From: Clostridiales bacterium
Lineage (GTDB): Bacteria; Bacillota; Clostridia; Christensenellales; CAG-314
Length of the DNA: 64,000 nt
Assembly: GCA_022508305.1 (NCBI GenBank)
Contig: JAFLVM010000001.1
Coordinates: 189,347-253,346 of the forward strand
Reading direction: 5' to 3'
Positions within the stretch are counted from its first letter, which is position 1; each line of letters begins with the position of its first letter. Under the pieces are notes generated by a model. It was not told the origin of the DNA and made no database searches. It saw only the letters and a program-made list of their open reading frames with translations. Made by a program: the position numbers and the translations under genes. This document shows, in pieces, positions 1 to 9,456 of the stretch.

Positions 1-572
1 AGGACCTGTTTGCAGCAAGAAACGCGGCAAAAAAACTTGATAATATTGAAATTGCCAACGAGGAAGAGGGCGAGGAAATCATTTTCACTGGTGACAAGGT
101 GGATTTTGCAAAACTCAAAGTAGGCGACGTGGTGTATTCTAAAAAATTAGGCGTTCAAGTAAAGATTGCCGACGTACGAAGCAAATCACGCATTACAGTA
201 AAATGCGGTGGCATAACTACCGAAGTAAATAGCGACGATTTGTACTACAGCGTAGCGGAAGTAAATCAAAAGAAGCAACGCGTATACGGAGGCAAAGCTA
301 ACACCAAGACCCAGCTCAACACCCGAAGTTTCAACAGTGAAATCAATCTCATAGGCCAGACTGTTGACGATGCGATTGTAGCGGTAGATGAGTTTATTGA
401 CGCGTCCATTCTTGCAGGACTTAGTCAAATATGGGTAATACACGGAATGGGCACGGGGAGACTTCGCAAAGGTTTACACGAACACTTCAGGCATCACCCA
501 AACGTTGCGGAATTCAGATTGGGCGTCTACGGAGAGGGAGAAAGCGGTGTTACTGTGGTAAAACTTAAATAG
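1..572 (+). CDS. mutS2: Endonuclease MutS2, C-terminal part (5' end outside window)
   Basis: The frame is open from the first bases of the window, so only the C-terminal ~190 residues are present. The acidic stretch ANEEEGEEI is followed by a KOW-like beta region (VGDVVYSKKLG) and a complete Smr domain with the motifs VIHGMGTGRLRKG and EFRLGVYGEGESGVT. In MutS2 the Smr domain is a nuclease; the protein restricts recombination and acts in ribosome rescue. The GTG at 99 is internal, not a start. Identification is firm from the Smr domain plus the linker before it; the ATPase part cannot be seen. Confidence 0.93.
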   Translation, partial: DLFAARNAAKKLDNIEIANEEEGEEIIFTGDKVDFAKLKVGDVVYSKKLGVQVKIADVRSKSRITVKCGGITTEVNSDDLYYSVAEVNQKKQRVYGGKANTKTQLNTRSFNSEINLIGQTVDDAIVAVDEFIDASILAGLSQIWVIHGMGTGRLRKGLHEHFRHHPNVAEFRLGVYGEGESGVTVVKLK

Positions 573-643
573 TATTGCCCTTGAGCAAATCACTTTTTAA
601 GGCATTCTCCCGCCAACTATATCGAAAATTGTCAAAATAGAGA

Positions 644-664
644 ATACTATTCCAGACATAATAT
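644..664. promoter_or_regulatory. Candidate PadR-type operator, one mismatch
   Basis: ATACTAT, a 7-nt spacer, then ATAATAT. This is the same architecture as the perfect sites at 18101 and 42194, with one base different in the right arm. It lies 28 bp before the cysteine desulfurase ATG, where a promoter would be expected. Assignment to the PadR-family protein at 18180 is inference. Confidence 0.4.
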
Positions 665-691
665 GTCGATTTAAGTAAAAAACAAAAAGAA

Positions 692-1852
692 ATGAGCGAG
701 TACAACGAAAAAGATATGATACATTATTTTGACAACTGCGCAACGACAAGAGTTGACGATGACATAGTGGAAGTACTTGCGCAGTACCACACAACTAAAT
801 ACTTTAATCCATCTGCCCGCAGCAGTTTTAGTTTGGGTATTGCCAACGACGTTGCATTGGCGCGTGAAAAAGCGGCAAAATCCCTTGGCGCGACGACTAC
901 GGAAATAATATTTACTTCGGGTGGAACGGAATCCAACAATCTTGCAATACTCGGTTCATTACGCGCAAAACGCGGAAACGTTGTTACAACACTTGCGGAA
1001 CATAGCTCTGCCTACAACACAGTTACAGAGCTTACAAATCGTGGATATGAGGTTCGCTATGCAAACGTCTTGTCTGACGGACGCATTGACGCAGAGGATT
1101 TTGTTTCGAAAGTTGACAGCGAAACGGTGCTTGCCTGTTTTATGCATGTAAACAATGAAACGGGTGCAATCAACGACATTCGCAGAATAAATACACTTGT
1201 CAAAGCAAAAAACCACAAAACGGTTACTTTTTCCGACGGAGTGCAAGCAGTCGGCAAAATTCCCGTAAACTTGCGTTACCTTGGCGTAGATTTGTACTCA
1301 TTTTCTGGGCACAAGATTCACTGCAGCAAGGGAATTGGCGGACTGTATGTAAAAAACGGCGTAAGGTTAGCAGCAACTGTTTTTGGCGGCGGACAGGAGC
1401 GCGGTTTACGCTCGGGTACGGAATACGTAGGCGGAATAGTCGCATTGTCCTTAGCAATACTCAAATCCCAAAATTTACTGGAAAGTAATTCGAGAAGTTT
1501 TGAAAATTACAAAAACATTATCCGTCAATCACTGTCAAAAATACCCGATTGGAAGGAAAACTGTGCCAATGACGTATCGCCTGCGATTATGTCACTCGCT
1601 TTTGCCGACATAAAAGGTGAAGTGCTTTTGCACATGTTGGAAAAGTATGATATAATTGTCGGTACAGGCTCGGCGTGCAGTTCCAAAAACAAACAAAGCC
1701 GAATTGCAAAGGCAATAGGACTTGACTCAAACTATGCTGAGGGTGTGCTGCGAATCAGTTTCTCCAAGTACAACACGCAAACTGAAGTGGAGTTACTCGC
1801 AGAAAAGCTTGCCGAATGCGTAGCGCAACTAAGAAAAACAATGTTAGGTTAA
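692..1852 (+). CDS. Cysteine desulfurase (IscS/NifS family), probable ThiI partner
   Basis: PLP enzyme that takes sulfur from cysteine as a protein persulfide. The 386-residue protein shows FDNCATTR at the N terminus, HVNNETG near 152, the PLP lysine in SFSGHK (K208) and the active-site cysteine in GTGSACSS (C329). It lies 3 nt before thiI, so the likely job is to supply sulfur for 4-thiouridine in tRNA rather than general Fe-S assembly; no iscU or sufU is adjacent. An alternative start is the ATG at 716 (MIHYFDNC), close to the usual family N terminus. The Shine-Dalgarno sequence before 692 is weak. Confidence 0.92.
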   Translation: MSEYNEKDMIHYFDNCATTRVDDDIVEVLAQYHTTKYFNPSARSSFSLGIANDVALAREKAAKSLGATTTEIIFTSGGTESNNLAILGSLRAKRGNVVTTLAEHSSAYNTVTELTNRGYEVRYANVLSDGRIDAEDFVSKVDSETVLACFMHVNNETGAINDIRRINTLVKAKNHKTVTFSDGVQAVGKIPVNLRYLGVDLYSFSGHKIHCSKGIGGLYVKNGVRLAATVFGGGQERGLRSGTEYVGGIVALSLAILKSQNLLESNSRSFENYKNIIRQSLSKIPDWKENCANDVSPAIMSLAFADIKGEVLLHMLEKYDIIVGTGSACSSKNKQSRIAKAIGLDSNYAEGVLRISFSKYNTQTEVELLAEKLAECVAQLRKTMLG

Positions 1853-1855
1853 AAT

Positions 1856-3007
1856 ATGAAAGTAATTATTATCAGATATTCCGAAATTCATCTAAAAGGC
1901 AACAATCGCGAATTCTTTGAAAGCGCGCTTGTTAACAACATCAAAATGACGCTCAAGGACTACAAATACGAATTCTCTCGCAGTAATGCGCGGTACGTCG
2001 TACGTAACTTTGACGAGATGCGTATTGAAGAGATTGTTGATGCTATCAAAAACGTATTTGGCGTTCATTCGCTAAGCGTAGCGGAAGAAGTTGACACTGA
2101 CTACGAGAAAATTTATCAAGCAGCCCTTGAATTTGCGCCACAAAGCGGAACATTTAAGGTAAGCACTAATCGGGCAGACAAACGTTTCCCTATACCTTCA
2201 ATGAAGGTTTCGGCAGAGGTGGGCGGAGATATTTTGCAACATAACCCTAACCTCACGGTAGATTTGTTTAATCCGCAGCACACCGTATGTATTGATATAC
2301 GCGAAAACGGCAAAACCTTCGTCTACAGTGAGACGATAAAGGCCGTCAACGGCATGCCTGTTGGAACGGGCGGCAAAGGCGTAGTTATGCTGTCGGGCGG
2401 AATTGACAGTCCTGTAGCGGCGTACATGATGGCAAAACGCGGAATGTCACTTCGCGCTGTCCATTTCCACAGTTTTCCATACACGAGTTTGCAGGCAAAG
2501 CAAAAGGTGTTGGATCTTGCCAAGATTGTAAAGAAATACACCTTGCGCATGACAGTTGACGTGGTGAGCTTCACGGAAATTCAAACAGCAATACACGAGA
2601 AGTGTCCCGAGGAGTACATGATAACGATTATGCGCCGTTTTATGATGCGCATTGCCGAACGCATTGCAAAAAATCACGGAGCGGGCGCTGTTATTACGGG
2701 CGAAAGTCTTGGACAGGTGGCAAGTCAGACGCTTGAGAGCATCACAAGTACCAATTCCGTCGCGACAATTCCCGTTTTTAGACCGCTTATTGGCTTTGAC
2801 AAGGATGAAATTATTGAAATCTCACAAAAAATCGGCGCGTTTGAAACATCAATTTTGCCATATGAGGACTGCTGTACGATTTTCCTGCCCAAGCGCCCTG
2901 TAACAAAGCCACGTCTTGTCCAAGTGGAAAAGGTGGAAAGTGTTCTGGACGTGGAAACACTTGTTGAAAACGCGCTAAACAGCATCGAAACCGTTGTAAT
3001 CGAATAG
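1856..3007 (+). CDS. thiI: tRNA 4-thiouridine synthase ThiI
   Basis: Adenylates U8 of tRNA and inserts sulfur from the desulfurase persulfide. The 383-residue protein has an N-terminal ferredoxin-like/THUMP region and a PP-loop ATPase domain with SGGIDS at 180-185. The C terminus has YEDCCTIFLPKRPVTKP, typical of the short ThiI form without a rhodanese domain. The gene follows the cysteine desulfurase after 3 nt and is followed by a hairpin terminator, so the two form a compact operon. Identification is firm. Confidence 0.95.
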   Translation: MKVIIIRYSEIHLKGNNREFFESALVNNIKMTLKDYKYEFSRSNARYVVRNFDEMRIEEIVDAIKNVFGVHSLSVAEEVDTDYEKIYQAALEFAPQSGTFKVSTNRADKRFPIPSMKVSAEVGGDILQHNPNLTVDLFNPQHTVCIDIRENGKTFVYSETIKAVNGMPVGTGGKGVVMLSGGIDSPVAAYMMAKRGMSLRAVHFHSFPYTSLQAKQKVLDLAKIVKKYTLRMTVDVVSFTEIQTAIHEKCPEEYMITIMRRFMMRIAERIAKNHGAGAVITGESLGQVASQTLESITSTNSVATIPVFRPLIGFDKDEIIEISQKIGAFETSILPYEDCCTIFLPKRPVTKPRLVQVEKVESVLDVETLVENALNSIETVVIE

Positions 3008-3046
3008 ACTTGATATTCATAGACTCTCATGATTGGAATACAAACA

Positions 3047-3075
3047 AGCCCCTTTACACAAGGGGCTGTTATTAT
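3047..3075 (+). terminator. Rho-independent terminator after thiI
   Basis: Perfect 8-bp stem AGCCCCTT / AAGGGGCT with a 5-nt loop, followed by GTTATTAT. The T-tract is interrupted, so strength is uncertain. Confidence 0.75.
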
Positions 3076-3175
3076 AAATAGACTAAAATTTTATAAGTTA
3101 CAATTTTAAAAGCTGTATCAATTTAATTACAGGCAGATAAATATTGTTGCAAACATCATTGTAAGTTTTTATTGA

Positions 3176-5419
3176 TTATTTCCAATACCAAAAGTCCAGT
3201 ATTGATGGGGATTTATTTTCCGATTGTTCCTCGTTAGATTGCGGGGGCGTGTCCGTAACGTATACTTTAACCTGTGGAGTGGTGTAGACAAGTTTACCCT
3301 TTACGTACAGTTCGGCGTAAAAGACGGCGTCTTCCGTCAGGTTAGCAGTGTACGTTTCATCACGGCAGTCAAGCCTTACGTAATTTTGTTCAGTACCGTT
3401 CGAATTGTCCTGAGTCTTGGCGTAAAGCTGCCAAATACCGTCTTCTACGTGAGGTAATCCAATGGTAAGCTCGTTACCGTTCATTTTTGGCTCGAGGACG
3501 TAACCGTATGCGATTTTTTGCAACGTCTCCTTTGGTTGATTTGCCGTATCGAACCAGAATTTCAACCCCATGTCGCATTTTAGTAAAATTTGATCTTCGT
3601 ACAGACTGTCTTTATCGACGTCAAGCTGAACTACGGTTTTGGGCGGTATAAATTTATTTGGTTCATTTTTGTAATATATCTTATCCAGTAGTTTTGAAGC
3701 GAAACTACAGGGCGCGGTGCTGCCGTTTACGTTGTTGGACATGTCGCCGCTATACCACACGACGAACGTGTTGTCGGTAGTGTAACCTGCAACAAGTGCG
3801 TCTGAGTTTCCTTCGCTTGTTCCAACGGTGCCTGTTTTTGCAGCAACCTGATAGTTGGATTTTTGGAGTGTTTTTGCCGTGCCTGCGTTTACCGTATTTA
3901 CCAGCATATCCGTCATCAGATAATTTGCGCCACTTTGAAACACTCTTTCGTTTTTGAGATTTCTACTGTATATCAATCCGTTACCGCTGTATATATTTTT
4001 AATGAACGCGACGTCGTTGCACTGACCGTCGTTTGCAAGCGTGGCGTAACATTTGGCGAGAGTAAGTACGTCCAATCCTCCGTTAGCGTTACCAAGCGCA
4101 AGCGACAAATTTTGTTCGCCCATTATTCCAAACTTTTTAAGATATTTTTCCGCAGTGGGTAAACTCAGCGCATTTAGAGTTTTGACTGCAGGCACGTTTA
4201 AACTCTTTGCAACGGCGTATTTTACAGTTGTCCAACCGTTGTAACCGCCGGCATTGGTGGGCTTGTAACCGTTGAAGTCAGTTTCTTCGTCGAGTACGGG
4301 CGATGCCTGTGTAATAATTTTCTCGTTGAGCGCAGGCGCGTACACTGCAATCGGCTTGATTGCGCTACCTACCTGACGGCGCGCTCCTGCAGTTTCGCCG
4401 CGAAGAACACACGCCTCAACTCCGCCCATGTTGTCACACACTACGCAGGACAGGTCGGCGAGAGTTCCACGTTTTGTAGCGGTAGTGTCGTCGTTAACAA
4501 GCGCGCGCAACTGACGTTGAGTTGTTTGATTGCAGTACGTTTCAATGATAAAGTCCGATTTGTACAACTGCATTGGCGTCATATTCAGTATTCTGCACGC
4601 TTCCTGAATAACTTGATAAACGTATGTTTTTTCATTTTGCGTCTTTTGCGGGCAGTAAGTTATTTCGGTTGCAATCGCCTCGTCATATGTTTCCAAATCA
4701 ATAATTTGCTGCTCAAGCATCAATTTTAGTACGACGTCGCGGCGAGTTTTGCATTTTTCTGCGTTTTTGTCCGGCGCGTAGTTGTTGGGAGCTTTTATCA
4801 TACCTGCAAGCACGGCGCTTTCCGACACCGTCAAGTCGGACGCACTTTTGTTGAAATAAACGTTTGCAGCCGTTTCAATCCCATACGCGTTACGCCCAAA
4901 GTATATGGTATTGAGGTACATTTCAAGTATTTCCTTTTTGCTGTAGGCGTTTTCCAATTCGCTCGCAAGCAACATTTCATTTATTTTACGCTTTATGTTT
5001 TTGTTGTTGTCCAAGTGGGTGTTCTTGATTAGCTGTTGACTAATGGTGGAGGCACCCTCTTTGTAGCCGCCGCTTCGAATATTGTGAAGTAGCGCACCGA
5101 CAACACGCCTGTAATCTATTCCGTCATGTTCAAAAAATCGCTTGTCTTCAACGGCAACAAACGCCATATACGTATATTCATTGAGCGCATCAAGGGGGAT
5201 TTGCTTGTAATCGTTCAGATATAGCGGTTCTGTCAGTGCCGCGCCTTCGTTGTCAAGCACGGTAAGCGAGGTATAAACTTCGTTTAGACGACCCTTGTCA
5301 AAATGCACGTAACTCTCGCTGTTGCGTAATTTTTGCACAAAAATCACTCCGCTTAATACAACGGTTATTATTAGTGCGGCGGTTACAATTCCAAATATCT
5401 TCCAAAAGTTCTTTTTCAT
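3176..5419 (-). CDS. Class A penicillin-binding protein (PBP1A type)
   Basis: Bifunctional peptidoglycan synthase at the outer face of the membrane. A cytoplasmic tail and one membrane anchor are followed by a GT51 glycosyltransferase domain (VAVEDKRFFEHDGID, GASTISQQLIKN, EILEMYLNTIYFG). The transpeptidase domain follows with SAIK (SxxK), SLN (SxN) and AKTGT (KTG), so all three catalytic boxes are intact. A ~120-residue C-terminal region beyond KTG is beta-rich. I chose the ATG at 5419 (MKKNFWKIFG); an in-frame GTG at 5446 has no ribosome binding site. Transcribed divergently from miaB. Confidence 0.93.
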   Translation of the reverse strand: MKKNFWKIFGIVTAALIITVVLSGVIFVQKLRNSESYVHFDKGRLNEVYTSLTVLDNEGAALTEPLYLNDYKQIPLDALNEYTYMAFVAVEDKRFFEHDGIDYRRVVGALLHNIRSGGYKEGASTISQQLIKNTHLDNNKNIKRKINEMLLASELENAYSKKEILEMYLNTIYFGRNAYGIETAANVYFNKSASDLTVSESAVLAGMIKAPNNYAPDKNAEKCKTRRDVVLKLMLEQQIIDLETYDEAIATEITYCPQKTQNEKTYVYQVIQEACRILNMTPMQLYKSDFIIETYCNQTTQRQLRALVNDDTTATKRGTLADLSCVVCDNMGGVEACVLRGETAGARRQVGSAIKPIAVYAPALNEKIITQASPVLDEETDFNGYKPTNAGGYNGWTTVKYAVAKSLNVPAVKTLNALSLPTAEKYLKKFGIMGEQNLSLALGNANGGLDVLTLAKCYATLANDGQCNDVAFIKNIYSGNGLIYSRNLKNERVFQSGANYLMTDMLVNTVNAGTAKTLQKSNYQVAAKTGTVGTSEGNSDALVAGYTTDNTFVVWYSGDMSNNVNGSTAPCSFASKLLDKIYYKNEPNKFIPPKTVVQLDVDKDSLYEDQILLKCDMGLKFWFDTANQPKETLQKIAYGYVLEPKMNGNELTIGLPHVEDGIWQLYAKTQDNSNGTEQNYVRLDCRDETYTANLTEDAVFYAELYVKGKLVYTTPQVKVYVTDTPPQSNEEQSENKSPSILDFWYWK
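3561..3580 (+). repeat. Dispersed ACCCCATGTCG repeat, copy 1 (inside PBP gene)
   Basis: Core ACCCCATGTCG at 3565-3575, followed by CATTTTAG. It lies antisense within the penicillin-binding protein gene, where it encodes CDMGLK. See the repeat-family finding. Confidence 0.5.
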
Positions 5420-5464
5420 ACCTCTAATATTGTTTGTGATTTCCACTTTTTATATTTATTTCTC

Positions 5465-5493
5465 TTGAAAAATATTGTAAAAAAGTGTAAAAT
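5465..5493 (+). promoter_or_regulatory. Sigma-A type promoter for miaB-mutS-mutL-miaA
   Basis: TTGAAA, 17-bp spacer, TAAAAT. This places the transcription start about 40 nt before the miaB ATG at 5540. Confidence 0.65.
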
Positions 5494-5539
5494 GTATTTA
5501 TATGTGAAAGTATGTCGTAAAGACGCTTTCGGAGGAAGC

Positions 5540-6859
5540 ATGAACTACTTTATTCACACTTACGGATGTCAAATGAACGTTCACGATTCGGAAAAAATAG
5601 CAGGTATTTTGGAAGGTCTCGCTTACAGTGCTTGCGACAGCGTAGAGAAAGCCGATATCGTCGTATTTAACACCTGTTGCATTCGGGAAACAGCCGAGCA
5701 AAAAATCTACGGACATATTGGCGCGTTGAAAAAGCTTAAACGCAACAACCCAAACTTAATCGCAGTAGTGTGCGGTTGCATGTCGCAGCAGGAAGGAGTC
5801 GCGGACAAAATCAAGTCAAGTTACCCCTATGTTGACATCGTTTTAGGAACTACTAACCTCAATCTACTTGAGCGGGCAGTAGTGGACGCGCGCAAAAAGA
5901 AAAAATACTACAACGTGGATTTTCTGCAATACAGCGAAGAAGACTTCAATCAAACGCGAACAAGCTTTCCCAACGCTTGGGTAAACATCAATTACGGTTG
6001 CAACAATTTTTGCACATACTGCATTGTTCCCTATGTCCGCGGACGGGAGCGAAGTAGACCAATGAGCGACGTATTGAACGAGGTAAAACAACTGCTCCGT
6101 GACGGCTACAAAGAAGTTACGCTGCTTGGGCAAAACGTCAATTCATACGGACACGACCTACAAGAGCCTGTTACCTTTGCAATGCTATTGCATGAAATTG
6201 GTAAACTTGAAGGCAAATTTCGCTTGCGTTTTATGACCTCGCATCCCAAAGATTTGTCGCAGGATGTCATTGACGCAATTGCAGCGTATCCCAACATTTG
6301 TGACAATATTCACCTGCCTGTTCAAAGCGGCAGCAACGAAATTTTACGCAAAATGAACCGCCGTTATACTCGCGAAAATTACTTCGAGTTAATTGACAAA
6401 ATACGAAAATCCCTACCCCATGTCGGAATTACGACGGACATCATGGTGGGATTTCCCGGCGAAACCGATGATGATTTCGAGGACACTTTAGATTTGGTTC
6501 GACGCGTCAAATACAGCTCGGCGTTTTGCTTTGTGTATTCCCGCAGAAAAGGCACGCCCGCCTATTCAATGGACAATCAAATTCCCTACGCTGTGAAAAA
6601 GGAGCGTATAACTAGACTTTTGGCATGTCAAAACGAGGTAACAAAAGAAATTAGCAAATCAATGGTTGGCAACACCTACGAGGTTTTGGTTGAGGGGGCT
6701 AACTTCCATTACCAAAACACTATGTGCGGACGTACCGAGAGTGGGCGACTTGTCAACTTCAAGTGCGACGAAACTTACATTGGCAAATTTGTTTCCGTGC
6801 TAATTGAACGCGCAAGCTCCGCTACGCTGTGGGGCAGAATTGTATCGGAGGAAAAATGA
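5540..6859 (+). CDS. miaB: tRNA-2-methylthio-N6-dimethylallyladenosine synthase MiaB
   Basis: Radical SAM enzyme that adds the 2-methylthio group to i6A37 in tRNA. The 439-residue protein has the UPF0004 cluster cysteines (YGCQMN, NTCCIRE, CGCMSQQ), the radical SAM CxxxCxxC in GCNNFCTYCIVPYVRGRERS, and a C-terminal TRAM domain. The start is ATG 5540, preceded by GGAGG; the open frame extends upstream but without support. miaA, which makes its substrate, lies at the end of the same cluster. The stop overlaps the mutS start (ATGA). Confidence 0.96.
   Translation: MNYFIHTYGCQMNVHDSEKIAGILEGLAYSACDSVEKADIVVFNTCCIRETAEQKIYGHIGALKKLKRNNPNLIAVVCGCMSQQEGVADKIKSSYPYVDIVLGTTNLNLLERAVVDARKKKKYYNVDFLQYSEEDFNQTRTSFPNAWVNINYGCNNFCTYCIVPYVRGRERSRPMSDVLNEVKQLLRDGYKEVTLLGQNVNSYGHDLQEPVTFAMLLHEIGKLEGKFRLRFMTSHPKDLSQDVIDAIAAYPNICDNIHLPVQSGSNEILRKMNRRYTRENYFELIDKIRKSLPHVGITTDIMVGFPGETDDDFEDTLDLVRRVKYSSAFCFVYSRRKGTPAYSMDNQIPYAVKKERITRLLACQNEVTKEISKSMVGNTYEVLVEGANFHYQNTMCGRTESGRLVNFKCDETYIGKFVSVLIERASSATLWGRIVSEEK
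6408..6430 (+). repeat. Dispersed repeat, copy 2 (inside miaB)
   Basis: TCCCTACCCCATGTCGGAAT, core 6415-6425, sense within miaB, encoding LPHVGI in a part of the radical SAM domain that tolerates variation. Confidence 0.45.
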
Positions 6860-9456
6860 ACGACAAACTTTCACCTATGATGAAAAACTACTTGCAAACC
6901 AAGGAGCAGTACAATGATTGTATTCTTTTGTACCGTTTGGGCGACTTTTACGAAATGTTTTTCGAGGACGCGGAAAGGGCAAGTAGGATTTTAGATTTGA
7001 CGCTGACCGGCAAAAATTGCGGCTTAGAAGAGCGCGCCCCCATGTGTGGCGTTCCTTATCATGCCGTTGACAACTACATAGCCAAACTGCTTGCTGCAGG
7101 CGAAAAGGTGGCAATTTGCGAGCAGCTTTCCGAACCTAACGGACGGCAATTGGTAGAACGTGACGTAGTACGCGTAATCACCCCCGGAACGGTTATGGAC
7201 AGCGACATATTGGAAGAGAGAAAAAGTAACTTTATCGCTTCCATATGCGCCGATAACAAAATAGGTGTTGCTTTGTGCGATTTAACTACAGGCGACGTTA
7301 TAGTGTCTGAATTCACTGAGGCGGGTTACCTCAAGGATTTACAGGAGTTTTTGGTATCCTTCAAACCTGCGGAAATAATTTCTAACGACGCGGCAAGACA
7401 GCTCTCGTCAATGCTGGACTGTGTAAAAGCGGGCTACATTCCGGCTTTTTCCTACTGCGCAGAGAATACTTTTGACAAAAGATTTGCCCGTGAAAAAATC
7501 TTTTATCACTACAAGGTTACAACGTTAGACGGTTTCGGACTGCAGGGGAAAAACGCAGTGGTATGCGCCTGCGGAGCCCTTTTGCAATATTTGAGAGAGA
7601 CGCAAAAGCGCGACTTGCCGCACCTTAAGCCCATTAAGTACGTTGAAAAGAGCAAATACATGTCCATCGACGTCAAAACACGCAAGAATTTGGAGCTTAC
7701 CGTGTCCTACCGCGAAGGAAAGCGCAAGGGCAGTCTGCTGTGGCTACTTGACAAGACGGAAACGAGTATGGGTGCGCGTATGCTGTCCGACTGGATTGAC
7801 AGACCGTTGCAAAAAGCTGCGGCAATCAATTTGCGTCTTGACGGCGTAGACGAGCTGTACCGCGCGTATCTTGTTCGCGCAGAACTTAGCAAGACGTTAC
7901 ACCAAGTAAACGATATTGAAAGATTAGTAGGCAAAGTGGCGTACAACAACGTTACTCCAAAGGATTGCGTTGCACTCAAAACATCGCTCGCTTTGCTACC
8001 GGAAATAAAAAGAATCGTTGCAAACACTAAAAGTAAAATTTTGCAAGATATTTGCAACAAAATTGAGCCGTTGCCTGAAGTTGTAAACATGCTGGAAAGA
8101 GCAATTGACCCTGATGTGCCATCCATTATAAAGGACAACACAGACTACATTTTGCCGGGATTTGACGCAGAGTTGGACGAGCTGTACGACATTTCAAAGC
8201 ACGGCAGCGCGCGTATTTCTGCTTTGGAAGAGTACGAGCGCAACCGTACCGGCATCAAAAACCTAAAGTTGGGTTACAACAAGGTGTTCGGATACTACTT
8301 TGAAATTACAAACTCTATGCTGTCTTTGGCGCCGGACAACTTCATTCGCAAGCAAACTTTGACAAACGGCGAACGGTTCGTCAGCCCTGAATTGAAAGAA
8401 CTGGAAGAAAAAATGCTGACGGCCTTTGAACAAAAAGCAAAATTGCAGAAAAAGATATTTGAAGCAATACGAAACGCCCTGTTGCAGCACATTCCAACCA
8501 TACAGCAGACAGCGCAAGCAATCGCTGCGTTAGACTGTCTCAATTCTCTTGCAAACGTGGCGCAAGCAAACGGCTATTGCAAGCCGAAGATCAACACAGC
8601 CAGCACACGGCTTAGTATAGTTGACGGACGGCACCCAATTGTCGAAAGCTACCTCAAACGTGACAACTTTATTGCAAACGACGTCAATTTGGACACGGAA
8701 GAAAACCGTACGATGATTATCACCGGTCCTAACATGGCGGGAAAGAGCACATTTATGCGTCAGGTGGCACTCATCACTTTGATGGCTCACATTGGCTCGT
8801 TCGTGCCTGCGGCAAGCGCAGAAATACCAATCGTTGACAAAATCTTTACACGGGTTGGCGCAAGCGACGACATCGCGTTTAACCAAAGCACATTTATGGT
8901 GGAAATGGTGGAAGTCGCCAACATCTTGAACAATGCAACGAAAAACAGTCTGATCATTTTGGATGAAATAGGCCGCGGCACGTCCACCTTTGACGGACTG
9001 TCCATTGCTTGGGCGGTCATGGAATACGTTTCCAACAATATTTGCGCTAAAACCCTGTTCTCCACTCACTATCACGAGCTCACCGATTTGGAAGGAAGAA
9101 TAGACGGAGTCAAAAATTACCGTGTTACCGTCAAGGAACTCAACGGCTCCATAGTGTTCCTTCACAAGATTGCGCGCGGAGGAACGAACAAAAGCTTCGG
9201 TATAGAGGTTGCCTCTCTTGCAGGCGTTCCGGACGACGTGTGTGTACGCGCCCGCGAAATAGTAACGCTACTGGAAAACAGCAACGTCAGCCTAAGCTTG
9301 CAGCAGATAGAGGAACAACGCAGCAACCGACAGGTTACAAAGACGGCGCAGGAAGTTAGCTCTATCTTGCGCGATATAGACATAAACAGACTGTCTCCTA
9401 TTGAGGCGTTTGACATACTCAATTCCTTAGTGAAAAAGGTAAAAGACAATGGATAA
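6856..9456 (+). CDS. mutS: DNA mismatch repair protein MutS
   Basis: Recognises mismatches and starts repair with MutL. The 866-residue protein shows the mismatch-binding FYEMF motif near the N terminus (YRLGDFYEMFFEDA), RAPMCGVPYHA, core and clamp domains, Walker A GPNMAGKSTF near residue 625, and Walker B/signature LDEIGRGTSTFDG. ATG 6856 overlaps the miaB stop and has GGAGG upstream; an in-frame GTG at 6829 is rejected. The end overlaps the mutL start by 8 nt, which implies translational coupling. Confidence 0.97.
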   Translation: MNDKLSPMMKNYLQTKEQYNDCILLYRLGDFYEMFFEDAERASRILDLTLTGKNCGLEERAPMCGVPYHAVDNYIAKLLAAGEKVAICEQLSEPNGRQLVERDVVRVITPGTVMDSDILEERKSNFIASICADNKIGVALCDLTTGDVIVSEFTEAGYLKDLQEFLVSFKPAEIISNDAARQLSSMLDCVKAGYIPAFSYCAENTFDKRFAREKIFYHYKVTTLDGFGLQGKNAVVCACGALLQYLRETQKRDLPHLKPIKYVEKSKYMSIDVKTRKNLELTVSYREGKRKGSLLWLLDKTETSMGARMLSDWIDRPLQKAAAINLRLDGVDELYRAYLVRAELSKTLHQVNDIERLVGKVAYNNVTPKDCVALKTSLALLPEIKRIVANTKSKILQDICNKIEPLPEVVNMLERAIDPDVPSIIKDNTDYILPGFDAELDELYDISKHGSARISALEEYERNRTGIKNLKLGYNKVFGYYFEITNSMLSLAPDNFIRKQTLTNGERFVSPELKELEEKMLTAFEQKAKLQKKIFEAIRNALLQHIPTIQQTAQAIAALDCLNSLANVAQANGYCKPKINTASTRLSIVDGRHPIVESYLKRDNFIANDVNLDTEENRTMIITGPNMAGKSTFMRQVALITLMAHIGSFVPAASAEIPIVDKIFTRVGASDDIAFNQSTFMVEMVEVANILNNATKNSLIILDEIGRGTSTFDGLSIAWAVMEYVSNNICAKTLFSTHYHELTDLEGRIDGVKNYRVTVKELNGSIVFLHKIARGGTNKSFGIEVASLAGVPDDVCVRAREIVTLLENSNVSLSLQQIEEQRSNRQVTKTAQEVSSILRDIDINRLSPIEAFDILNSLVKKVKDNG

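Noticed and set aside
5465-5539. N-terminal extension of miaB from TTG 5465
   Set aside because: The extra residues overlap the promoter and lack a ribosome binding site; ATG 5540 has GGAGG and gives the normal MiaB N terminus.
7035-7050. CCCCCATGTG in mutS as a repeat copy
   Set aside because: It encodes the universally conserved MutS motif RAPMCGVPYHA and the flanks do not match the repeat consensus.
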